From an uncultured Eubacteriales bacterium (GTDB lineage Bacteria; Bacillota; Clostridia; Oscillospirales; Oscillospiraceae): a stretch of 16,621 bases of DNA. Shown piece by piece: positions 8,762-14,294 of this stretch. Both the position numbers and the translations under genes were made by a program. The stretch covers positions 1 through 16,621 of the forward strand of contig URDK01000061.1 in assembly GCA_900546485.1 (NCBI GenBank). The letters run 5' to 3'. Each line of letters begins with the position of its first letter. The first letter of the stretch is position 1. A model generated the notes under the pieces. The model was given only the letters and a program-made list of their open reading frames with translations. It did not search any database and was not told where the DNA came from.

Positions 8762-9085
8762 ATGGCAGCTATGAACATGAATCAGGAGCAGTTTGAGCAG
8801 GCGATCCGGGAGAAAAAGCCCGTTTTGGTGGATTTCTGGGCGCCCTGGTGCAGCTACTGCCGGAGGATCGACCCCGCGTATGAGAAGATCGGAGAGGAAT
8901 ACGCGGACAGCCTCGCCGTCGGCAAGATCAACATTGACGAGGAGCCGCGGCTGGCGGGGGCCGAGGGGATCGAGGACATCCCAACTCTGGTGCTGTACCG
9001 GAACGGAAAGGCCGTGGATTCCATCATCGCGCCCGGCTCAAAGGCAGAAATCGACCGTTTCATTCAGGAAGCCTTGGCGAAATAA
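8762..9085 (+). CDS. trxA: Thioredoxin with WCSYC active site
   Basis: A 107-residue single-domain thioredoxin. The redox site is W29-C30-S31-Y32-C33 instead of the common WCGPC, preceded by the typical VLVDFWAPW strand. The cis-proline that closes the site is P74 (EDIPTLVLYRNG). It should act as a cytoplasmic dithiol reductant, re-reduced by the thioredoxin reductase encoded 14 bp downstream. The nrdA tail CxxC and other stress proteins of the cluster are plausible clients (inference). The SY dipeptide between the cysteines is expected to shift the redox potential and partner choice. The ATG at 8762 follows GGAAAGGAG at normal spacing; internal ATGs at residues 4 and 6 lack a ribosome binding site of their own. 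Confidence 0.93.
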   Translation: MAAMNMNQEQFEQAIREKKPVLVDFWAPWCSYCRRIDPAYEKIGEEYADSLAVGKINIDEEPRLAGAEGIEDIPTLVLYRNGKAVDSIIAPGSKAEIDRFIQEALAK

Positions 9086-9099
9086 CGGAGGGTTCAGAT

Positions 9100-10029
9100 A
9101 TGAACAACAATCATGTTTATGATATGCTCGTGGTGGGCGGCGGCCCGGGCGGCTACACCGCCGCCCTGTACGCGGCACGGGCGGGGCTGGACACCGTCGT
9201 GCTGGAAAAGCTGTCTGCTGGCGGGCAGATGGCCCTGACCGAGCAGATCGACAACTACCCCGGCTTTGAGAACGGGATCGACGGCTTCTCTCTGGCGGAG
9301 AAGATGCAAAAGCAGGCGGAGCGTTTTGGGGCACGCAGCGAATACGCGGAAGTTCTCCGCATGGATCTGACGGCGGTTCCCAAGCTCGTGGAGACCAGCG
9401 AGGGGATCTTCCGGGGGAAAACCGTGGTGCTGGCCACCGGCGCAGATCCCAGAACGCTGGGCGTTGCCGGAGAGACGGAGCTGTTGGGCCGGGGCGTGGC
9501 CTACTGCGCCGCCTGCGACGGGATGTTTTACAAGGGCAAAACGGTGGTCGTGGTGGGCGGCGGCAATTCCGCCGCGGCAGATGCCCTCCTTCTCAGCCGC
9601 GTGGCGAAAAAAGTGATCCTCGTCCACCGCAGAGACACCCTGCGGGCCACCAAGATCTATCACGAGCCGCTGTCACAGGCCGAAAACGTGGAATTCCGTT
9701 GGAACAGCGTCGTTTCCGCGCTGCTTTCCGGGGACAGGCTGACCGGCGTCCGCCTGCGGGACACCGTCACCGGTGAGGAAAGCGTGGTGGACTGCGACGG
9801 CGTATTTGTCAGCGTGGGCCGACAGCCCGCCACGGCGCTGGCGGTGGGTCAACTGGAGCTGGACGGCGGCGGCTATATCGTGGCCGGAGAGACCACGGAA
9901 ACCAGTATTCCCGGCGTTTACGCCGTGGGCGACGTGCGGACGAAGCCCCTCCGTCAGGTGGTCACCGCCGTGGCGGACGGCGCGGTGGCAGTCCACATGG
10001 CGGAAAAATATATCGCGGAAAACCGATAA
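9100..10029 (+). CDS. trxB: Thioredoxin reductase (NADPH, FAD)
   Basis: A 309-residue low-molecular-weight thioredoxin reductase. FAD binds at GGGPGG (residues 13-18) and at the C-terminal VYAVGDVR motif. The redox disulfide is C136-A-A-C139-D. The NADPH domain has GGGNSA (153-158) and HRRDTLR (176-182), the basic signature for NADPH rather than NADH. It transfers electrons from NADPH to the thioredoxin encoded immediately upstream; the 14-bp gap containing GGAGGG indicates a shared transcript. This pair supplies reducing power to ribonucleotide reductase and thiol peroxide defences in the family at large. Length and motif order are normal, with no sign of damage. Confidence 0.96.
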   Translation: MNNNHVYDMLVVGGGPGGYTAALYAARAGLDTVVLEKLSAGGQMALTEQIDNYPGFENGIDGFSLAEKMQKQAERFGARSEYAEVLRMDLTAVPKLVETSEGIFRGKTVVLATGADPRTLGVAGETELLGRGVAYCAACDGMFYKGKTVVVVGGGNSAAADALLLSRVAKKVILVHRRDTLRATKIYHEPLSQAENVEFRWNSVVSALLSGDRLTGVRLRDTVTGEESVVDCDGVFVSVGRQPATALAVGQLELDGGGYIVAGETTETSIPGVYAVGDVRTKPLRQVVTAVADGAVAVHMAEKYIAENR

Positions 10030-10210
10030 GGGAGGTAGATTGAAAAAGCCATGTTTAAGGTCAGGCCGGATACGACCGCAGTGGGGATGCCGACATATCT
10101 GCAAGGCAAACTGCCAAAGTGATGGCAGATAAGATAACCCATGTAAGATCGGGAGATATGTTGTCTCTCCATATCCAGTCCACACAACAGTGAGCAACTG
10201 AACACAAAGC

Positions 10211-10244
10211 ACAGCCACAGATGTACTCTGCGGCTGTATTTTTA
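10211..10244 (+). terminator. Rho-independent terminator after trxB
   Basis: ACAGCCACAG pairs with CTGCGGCTGT (one A-C mismatch) around a seven-base loop, followed by ATTTTTAT. It lies 180 bp after trxB. The DNA between holds only short frames that resemble no family I recognise. Confidence 0.75.
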
Positions 10245-10276
10245 TGCGTAGTATACCGCGTGACAAGCGGTTTTAC

Positions 10277-10291
10277 TGTGACGGCGTCACA
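10277..10291. promoter_or_regulatory. Perfect 15-bp palindrome, possible CRP/FNR-family operator
   Basis: TGTGACGGCGTCACA is a perfect inverted repeat around a central G. TGTGA/TCACA half-sites are typical of the CRP/FNR superfamily, though the usual spacer is six rather than five bases. It lies 57 bp before the -35 box of the promoter that drives the Fur remnant and ferritin. Confidence 0.45.
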
Positions 10292-10347
10292 TAATTTGAG
10301 AAAATCGGCTTCGAGGCAGCTTTTGGAGCACAAGCCCTTTGTGGTTG

Positions 10348-10375
10348 TTGACAGAGAAAAAAATATAGGTATAAT
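10348..10375 (+). promoter_or_regulatory. Sigma-A type promoter for Fur remnant-ferritin
   Basis: A consensus -35 box TTGACA (10348-10353) and a consensus -10 box TATAAT (10370-10375) are separated by 16 bp in A-rich DNA. This is the best promoter in the window. It starts transcription about 40 bp before the Fur-like remnant and some 215 bp before ferritin. Confidence 0.85.
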
Positions 10376-10422
10376 AAAAGCAAAATAATAAGATTCACTC
10401 TTGCATTTGGAGAGTTGGCGGT

Positions 10423-10545
10423 ATGCCAAAATACGCAGAGGAGATATTGGCCGCCGTAACGGAGCTGCAGCAGCATCCCAAGGCGGAGCAAGTGTTCCTG
10501 GAGATGAAAAGGGAGCATCCCAGCATCGCTCTGGGTACGGTATAT
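10423..10545 (+). pseudogene. Truncated Fur/PerR-family regulator (DNA-binding part only)
   Basis: The first 41 codons encode the start of a Fur/PerR winged-helix domain: MPKYAEEIL, then HPKAEQVFLEMKREHP and IALGTVY, which match the family's helix 2-3 region and its ISLGTVYRNL recognition segment. The similarity stops abruptly after GTVY. The wing, the metal sites and the whole dimerisation domain are missing. None of the three frames after the break restores a Fur sequence, so this looks like a deletion rather than a simple frameshift. The ATG has GGAGAG eight bases upstream and a strong promoter. The frame stays open and runs into ferritin without a stop, giving a 227-codon frame. A full regulator here probably once controlled ferritin or the redox cluster (inference). 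Confidence 0.7.
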
Positions 10546-10596
10546 CTGCCCCCATGCCGGGAGCAGGAAAAGACAATCTTATGGAGGAGAAGTATC

Positions 10597-11106
10597 ATGA
10601 ACGCTAACGTATCTCTTCTGCTCAACGAGCAGATCAATAAGGAGTTCTACTCCGCCTATCTGTATCTGGACTTTGCCAACTACTACGCCGCCGTCGGACT
10701 GGACGGCTTTGAGAACTGGTACCGGGTACAGGCGCAGGAGGAACGGGATCACGCCATGCTGTTTTGTCAGTATTTGCAGAATAACGGCGAGGGCGTCACC
10801 TTTGAGGCTATCGCAAAGCCGGAGTGGGAACGAGGCGACCACATGGCCCCGCTGAAAAGAGCACTGGAACACGAGATGCTGGTCACCGCCAGCATCAATG
10901 CCATCTACGCCGCCGCATACGAGGTCAGGGACTTCCGCACCATGCAGATGCTGGACTGGTTCATCAAGGAACAGGGTGAGGAGGAGAAGAACGCCGCTGA
11001 CCTCATTACCAAGATGGATCTGTTCGGCGGTGACAGCAAGGGACTGTATATGCTAAACAGCGAGCTGAAGGCACGGGTCTACACCGCGCCCTCGCTGGTA
11101 CTGTAA
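10597..11106 (+). CDS. ftnA: Ferritin (non-haem, FtnA type)
   Basis: A 169-residue bacterial ferritin starting at the ATG that follows GGAGGA by eight bases. It forms a four-helix bundle that normally assembles into a 24-mer cage oxidising Fe(II) and storing Fe(III). Visible ferroxidase ligands are E16 (NKEFYSAY), E49 and H52 (QEERDHA), E93 (LEHE) and Q126/E129 (KEQGEEE). The C-terminus, RVYTAPSLVL, is typical of Clostridia ferritins. The frame is also open upstream into the Fur-like remnant, so a 227-residue fusion is formally possible. The family's normal length and the strong internal ribosome binding site favour the short form. The gene sits under the 10348 promoter and is closed by two hairpins. 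Confidence 0.95.
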   Translation: MNANVSLLLNEQINKEFYSAYLYLDFANYYAAVGLDGFENWYRVQAQEERDHAMLFCQYLQNNGEGVTFEAIAKPEWERGDHMAPLKRALEHEMLVTASINAIYAAAYEVRDFRTMQMLDWFIKEQGEEEKNAADLITKMDLFGGDSKGLYMLNSELKARVYTAPSLVL

Positions 11107-11129
11107 GCCCCGCGTGTCTGCGGGCTTTC
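11105..11129 (+). terminator. Terminator hairpin 1 after ferritin
   Basis: AAGCCC pairs with GGGCTT, extended by a further two pairs across a one-base bulge, and ends in TTTC. It overlaps the ferritin stop codon. Confidence 0.6.
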
Positions 11130-11138
11130 GCATCAGGC

Positions 11139-11178
11139 AAAAGGCAGACTGCATACAGGTGGCCTGCCTTTTCTTCTA
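11139..11178 (+). terminator. Terminator hairpin 2 after ferritin
   Basis: AAAAGGCAG pairs perfectly with CTGCCTTTT, and the right arm runs into TTCTTCT. With the preceding hairpin this separates ferritin from the genes downstream. Confidence 0.7.
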
Positions 11179-11230
11179 CCAGATGGTTAAAGTTGACTAA
11201 CTATGTATAAAACAGAAAGGACTTCAGAAC

Positions 11231-11446
11231 TTGAACAAGGAAAAGGAGATCGAAACCGTTACCCTCATGGTGCGCCGGTATTGTTGTGGCGTGCATTGGA
11301 CAAGGGGCGAGGCGCTTTGTCCGGCGTGCAATGCACTGCTGGAATACGCCTGAGAGCGGCGGGACAGGTGCCTGCACGGGAAAATTTAGTGGCACTTTGA
11401 ATCCTTTCCGAGAGGCACAATGCGGCAAAAAATAAAGAAGAGATAA
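11231..11446 (+). pseudogene. Decayed YgbA-type ('nitrous oxide-stimulated promoter' family) gene
   Basis: From a TTG with AAAGGA nine bases upstream, 40 codons read as the start of this cysteine-rich family: LMVRRYC, then ALCPACNALLEYA. A TGA at 11351 falls where relatives carry the arginine of YARERLDRC, and the same frame continues with ERRDRCLHG, as if CGA had become TGA. A TAG follows at 11387, the CxxC..HCY region is lost, and the frame ends MRQKIKKR before TAA at 11444, which still recalls the family's MRxKI segment. The gene is thus interrupted twice and internally shortened. Relatives are induced by nitrosative stress in enterobacteria, which suits the flavodiiron neighbours. The methyltransferase starts 11 bp further on. 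The family assignment comes from motif recall and is not a database result. Confidence 0.65.
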
Positions 11447-11457
11447 GGGCAACGGCT

Positions 11458-12072
11458 ATGAAAGAACGAAAGACCTTCTGGGACAAAAATGCCGGTCGTT
11501 ACGACCGCTTTATGCGAAAGGATCGGGCGGCATACGAAGAGATGTATAAGCTGATCCGGCCGGTGGTGAAAGCCAAAACGGTGCTGGAGCTGGCGACCGG
11601 CACGGGACTGATTGCAAAGCACATTGTGAACGCGGCAGCGCACATCGAGGCGACGGATGCCTCCGCGGAGATGATTACCGAGGCCAAGCGTGATAACCAC
11701 TCTGCCAAGCTGCACTTTTCCGTGCAGGATATGTTCCGCCTGCCCTATGCGGATAAGTCCTTTGATGTGGTGATCGTGTCCAATGCGCTGCACATCGTGC
11801 CGCAGCCGGAAAAAGCCCTGCAAGAAATCAAGCGGGTGCTGAAAGAGGACGGCGTGCTCATTGCGCCGACCTTCACCCACGCGGGGAACTCGTTTTCCGG
11901 CAAGGTCAAGGCATTTTTCATGAAGCTGGCGGGCTTCCCTCTCCACAGCAGATGGACGAGCGAGGAATACCTGCGTTTCCTGCGGCAAAACGACTGGACG
12001 GTGCGGAAAAGCGCTGTCCTGAAAGCCTCGTTCCCATTAACCTATGCCGAATGTGTGAAATCGGAGGGATAA
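11458..12072 (+). CDS. Class I SAM-dependent methyltransferase
   Basis: A 204-residue Rossmann-type methyltransferase. Motif I is VLELATGTGLIA (residues 42-53), the acidic residue that binds the SAM ribose is D67 (IEATDAS), and the later motifs are VQDMFRLPY (89-97) and FDVVIVSNALHIV (102-114). This pattern matches the Methyltransf_11/UbiE-like group, whose substrates range from small molecules to lipids, so the substrate cannot be named. The start ATG follows an AAGGGC that is only a modest ribosome binding site. The gene lies just after the YgbA-type remnant and is followed 44 bp later by a tiny membrane-protein gene. No membrane segment is visible. The C-terminus, after residue ~170, is a small helical cap rich in charged residues. 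Confidence 0.9.
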   Translation: MKERKTFWDKNAGRYDRFMRKDRAAYEEMYKLIRPVVKAKTVLELATGTGLIAKHIVNAAAHIEATDASAEMITEAKRDNHSAKLHFSVQDMFRLPYADKSFDVVIVSNALHIVPQPEKALQEIKRVLKEDGVLIAPTFTHAGNSFSGKVKAFFMKLAGFPLHSRWTSEEYLRFLRQNDWTVRKSAVLKASFPLTYAECVKSEG

Positions 12073-12115
12073 GATACAATCAAGCCATACAAGAGATACG
12101 AGGGAGGCAAGGAAC

Positions 12116-12280
12116 ATGTACGATATCTGTCTTACCGTTTCAGCATGGTGTATCATCGGCCTATTGGGTGTTCTGTTTATAAGATCATTGAGATTCCGAG
12201 AGTTTCATCAAGAGAAAATTATCCCTTGGCTCGTGGGGATTGCTATGATTTTCTTCCTGATAGCACTCATGTTTAACTAG
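12116..12280 (+). CDS. Small two-helix membrane protein, unknown function
   Basis: A 54-codon gene with ATG at 12116, preceded by GGGAGG at eight bases. The protein is MYDICLTVSAWC, then a first hydrophobic helix (about residues 6-22), a basic and polar hinge RSLRFREFHQEK (23-34), and a second hydrophobic helix (about 36-53) ending in MFN. This hairpin with a charged loop is typical of small integral membrane proteins of Gram-positive bacteria. I do not recognise a family. It follows the methyltransferase by 44 bp on the same strand and may share its transcript. The clear ribosome binding site and the helix-loop-helix composition are the case for it being real. Confidence 0.6.
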   Translation: MYDICLTVSAWCIIGLLGVLFIRSLRFREFHQEKIIPWLVGIAMIFFLIALMFN

Positions 12281-12404
12281 AACTGAAAGCAGTTGAATAC
12301 GGCCTGAAAGGTCGCATTGTTGTGGCAAACCTGCTACAGGGAGAAGGAACGTCAGAAGCGCGCAGCGCGGCCCTCGGTTTAGGCGAACCGTTCTGGATAC
12401 AATA
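12281..12404. other. Gene-free stretch with several small hairpins
   Basis: No gene is visible. Three short stem-loops can be drawn: AACTG/CAGTT, GGCC/GGTC with a TGAAA loop, and CGGTT/AACCG. Together they might belong to a small RNA or to a remnant of a mobile element; I cannot identify it. Confidence 0.25.
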
Positions 12405-12458
12405 AAACATATAATAAATAAGCAGCGCCCGCCGGGAGATCTCCTGGCGGGTGCTGCT
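12405..12458 (-). terminator. Terminator of the flavinylated lipoprotein gene
   Basis: A long, nearly perfect stem (12421-12458, arms AGCAGCGCCCGCCGGGAGA and its partner) is followed, when read on the minus strand, by TATTTATTATATGTTTT. It lies 30 bp after the lipoprotein stop codon. Confidence 0.85.
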
Positions 12459-12487
12459 GTGTTCAGAGGAACGTTATTTTTCTTGCC

Positions 12488-13825
12488 TTACTTTGCGGCA
12501 TCCACCAGCACACCAACGTAGCCGGCAGTATCCACCAGCGTGGCACCGGAAACGGCGTCCACAGCCTTTTCATCTTTGCTCAGAGCCTCGGCGTCGGCAA
12601 TGCTCATGCCGTTCACGTGGTTCTGGATGGCGTCGTAGTTGGCATCCAGCGAAACGGTGGAACCAGCCTTTTCGGCCATCATCTTGCTGTAGTAATCGGC
12701 GTTGACCCGCTTGGACATCAGCACCTTGCCCTCGGCGTAGCCTGCGCCGAAGTCAGAATCGGAGTTGGGCACACCGACGACCCCGGCGTCCGAACCGGCA
12801 AACTGGAACTCGTCAATGTAGCTCAGCACGATGGTGTCCCCGGCGGTGGCAACAGCGCCGGAGGTGAAGCACTTGGTGCCGTGTGCGGCCCCATAGACCA
12901 CATTCAGCTTCAGGTCCTCGGAGCTGCCGTTGAACTCCACGGCCTGCGTGGTCTGGGCGTTTTTGGCGGCATCCACGATGGCAGAGAGATAACCGGCGGT
13001 ATCCACCAGCGTTGCGCCGGAGACGGCGTCCACAGCCTCGGCACCCTTGGCGGCCACATCCTCCAGCTCGGAGATGGTCTTGCCGACGGCAAAGTTCTGG
13101 ATGGCGTCGAAGTTTGCATCCAGAGCGACCGTGGAGCCGCCCTTTTCAGCCATCATTTTGCTGTAATAATCGGCGTTGGCCCGCTTGGACATCAGCACCT
13201 TGCCCTCGGCGTAGCCTGCGGCAAAGTCGGAGTCGGAGTTGGGCACGGCGGTCACGCCTGCATCGGTGCTGGTGAACTGAAAATCGTCGAGGTAGGCGGC
13301 GAGGATGACGTCATCCTTCACCACAGCCACCGCTTCGGTGAAGCACTTGGTGCCGTGGGCGGCAGCATAGGCCTGACCGATCTGGATGCCGCCTTCCACC
13401 GGGACGATGGCGGCGGGCTCGGCGGGGGCTGCGGCAGCAGAGTCGGCGGGGGCCTCTTCGGCCAGCTCCACACCCAGTGCGGCGGCAACGGCCTTCCGGA
13501 CGGCCTTGGAGGTCACCGTGGCACCGGCAACGCCGTCGATGGCGGGGCCGTTGGCGGCCACGACCTGCTTGGACAGCTCTTCCAGTGCAGCGCCGCCGAT
13601 GTTCTCGGTCTCCTGTGCACCTTCCAGCTTGCAGTCGGTAACAGTGCCATTGGCATCCACGGTCAGGGTGGCGGTGACAGCACCGCCAAAGCCGTCGGCA
13701 GAGCCGGTCTTGGTCGCGCTGGCAGCGGTGGAGCTGCTGCTGCCGCCGCAGGCGGCCAGAGAGACGCCAACAACGAGGCTCATGGCCACGGCAGCGCTCA
13801 GTTTGCGGATGATCTCCTGCTTCAT
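12488..13825 (-). CDS. Secreted lipoprotein with three FMN-binding (flavinylation) motifs
   Basis: A 445-residue protein. Residues 1-26 are a lipoprotein signal peptide: basic MKQEIIRK, a hydrophobic core, and lipobox L23-A-A-C26, followed by a serine-rich tether. Residues ~45-118 form an FMN_bind-type domain ending in DGVAGATVTS (97-106), so T103 is the predicted site for covalent FMN. After an Ala/Pro/Glu linker (119-146) come two homologous units (153-288 and 311-445). Each has HGTKCF near its start, VPNSDSDF in the middle and DAVSGATLVDTAGY near its end, with T272 and T429 as candidate flavin sites. In relatives such as Listeria PplA, ApbE attaches FMN to this threonine and the protein carries electrons outside the membrane; that role is inferred here. 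The ATG has GGAGG eight bases upstream. No apbE or Ndh2/EetB-like gene is in the window. A farther upstream start would spoil the signal peptide. Confidence 0.85.
   Translation of the reverse strand: MKQEIIRKLSAAVAMSLVVGVSLAACGGSSSSTAASATKTGSADGFGGAVTATLTVDANGTVTDCKLEGAQETENIGGAALEELSKQVVAANGPAIDGVAGATVTSKAVRKAVAAALGVELAEEAPADSAAAAPAEPAAIVPVEGGIQIGQAYAAAHGTKCFTEAVAVVKDDVILAAYLDDFQFTSTDAGVTAVPNSDSDFAAGYAEGKVLMSKRANADYYSKMMAEKGGSTVALDANFDAIQNFAVGKTISELEDVAAKGAEAVDAVSGATLVDTAGYLSAIVDAAKNAQTTQAVEFNGSSEDLKLNVVYGAAHGTKCFTSGAVATAGDTIVLSYIDEFQFAGSDAGVVGVPNSDSDFGAGYAEGKVLMSKRVNADYYSKMMAEKAGSTVSLDANYDAIQNHVNGMSIADAEALSKDEKAVDAVSGATLVDTAGYVGVLVDAAK
12491..13369 (-). repeat. Tandem duplication inside the lipoprotein gene
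   Basis: Two copies of a roughly 405-bp coding unit (12962-13369 and 12491-12895) are separated by about 66 bp. The protein copies share long identical blocks such as GYAEGKVLMSKR, NADYYSKMMAEK and AVDAVSGATLVDTAGY, and DNA identity is obvious by eye in these blocks. The divergence is concentrated just after HGTKCF and before the flavin motif. Confidence 0.9.
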
Positions 13826-13901
13826 GGGTCTTTCCTCCAGAGAAAAATCGGTTTGTGTTCGGTCCCCAGAAAAGGTCATATCTTTTCAGGGATGTTTACA
13901 A

Positions 13902-13931
13902 AAGATAACATATTTTGTGAGGTGCTGTCAA
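13902..13931 (-). promoter_or_regulatory. Probable promoter of the lipoprotein gene
   Basis: On the minus strand a consensus TTGACA (13926-13931) is followed after 18 bp by TATCTT (13902-13907). Transcription would start near 13895, giving a leader of about 70 bases. An ACAAAA/TTTTGT inverted repeat (13898-13918) overlaps the -10 box and could be an operator. Confidence 0.5.
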
Positions 13932-14171
13932 GAGATTTTAGCACATACTTCGTGAAGAATGATAAATTGGTGTCAATTTGTGACGCTGACTGTATACGAA
14001 GCGAACGGACGGTCTACGCTGTTAGTAATTCCTGAATGGAAACCAAGCAAGCAGTTTTGCCACTTTCAGCCCCAGTTAGTACTTCAATATTACTATGTTT
14101 TGGAAATCGGCACAACCATATAACCGTCTTTGATGAAACTGTTTTTGTTTCATCGATGACATTGTACCGGC
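13932..14171. other. Gene-free stretch upstream of the lipoprotein
   Basis: AT-richer than the redox island. Short frames exist on both strands (for example 14036-14248 on the plus strand), but none has a ribosome binding site or a recognisable protein family. A second TTGACA on the minus strand (13971-13976) has no good -10 partner. Confidence 0.4.
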
Positions 14172-14294
14172 AAGCAGTGCAGACGTATATACATCTGCTT
14201 ATTTTGCGTTGCAAAACGCTTGTTGGGGAATGCCCCAAGCCCCTTTAATCTGCATTTTCCAATGCAGGCTGCGCATCCCTTCGGGACGCTTTTT
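14172..14294. other. Array of five consecutive hairpins (transfer-origin-like or structured RNA)
   Basis: Five stem-loops stand in about 120 bp: AAGCAG/CTGCTT or GCAGA/TCTGC around a GTATATAC palindrome (14172-14200); GCGTT-GCAA-AACGC (14206-14219); TTGGGG-AATG-CCCCAA (14223-14238); CTGCATT-TTCC-AATGCAG (14250-14267); and GCG..TCCC-TTC-GGGA-CGC followed by TTTTT (14271-14294). The last could terminate a plus-strand RNA. Stacked inverted repeats with a GC-rich member resemble transfer origins of mobilizable elements, but no relaxase gene is adjacent in the window. Confidence 0.45.

Noticed and set aside
10044..10115. Short frame MFKVRPDTTAVGMPTY.. just after trxB
   Set aside because: Only 23 codons, no family match and no suitably spaced ribosome binding site; treated as intergenic.
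11351..11353. TGA in a Cys-rich frame as a possible selenocysteine or recoded codon
   Set aside because: The aligned position is an arginine in the family, and a TAG, a lost block and an early end follow, so decay is the simpler reading.
13891..13910. ATGTT...AACAT inverted repeat near the lipoprotein start as a Rex redox-sensor site
   Set aside because: Only five bases per arm match and the spacing does not fit the Rex consensus symmetrically.
12617..14035. 472-codon plus-strand frame across the lipoprotein gene
   Set aside because: Glycine-, histidine- and valine-rich antisense of a gene with signal peptide, lipobox, ribosome binding site and terminator on the other strand.
14036..14248. 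70-codon plus-strand frame and its 74-codon minus-strand counterpart
   Set aside because: No ribosome binding site, overlap with the hairpin array and no family resemblance on either strand.
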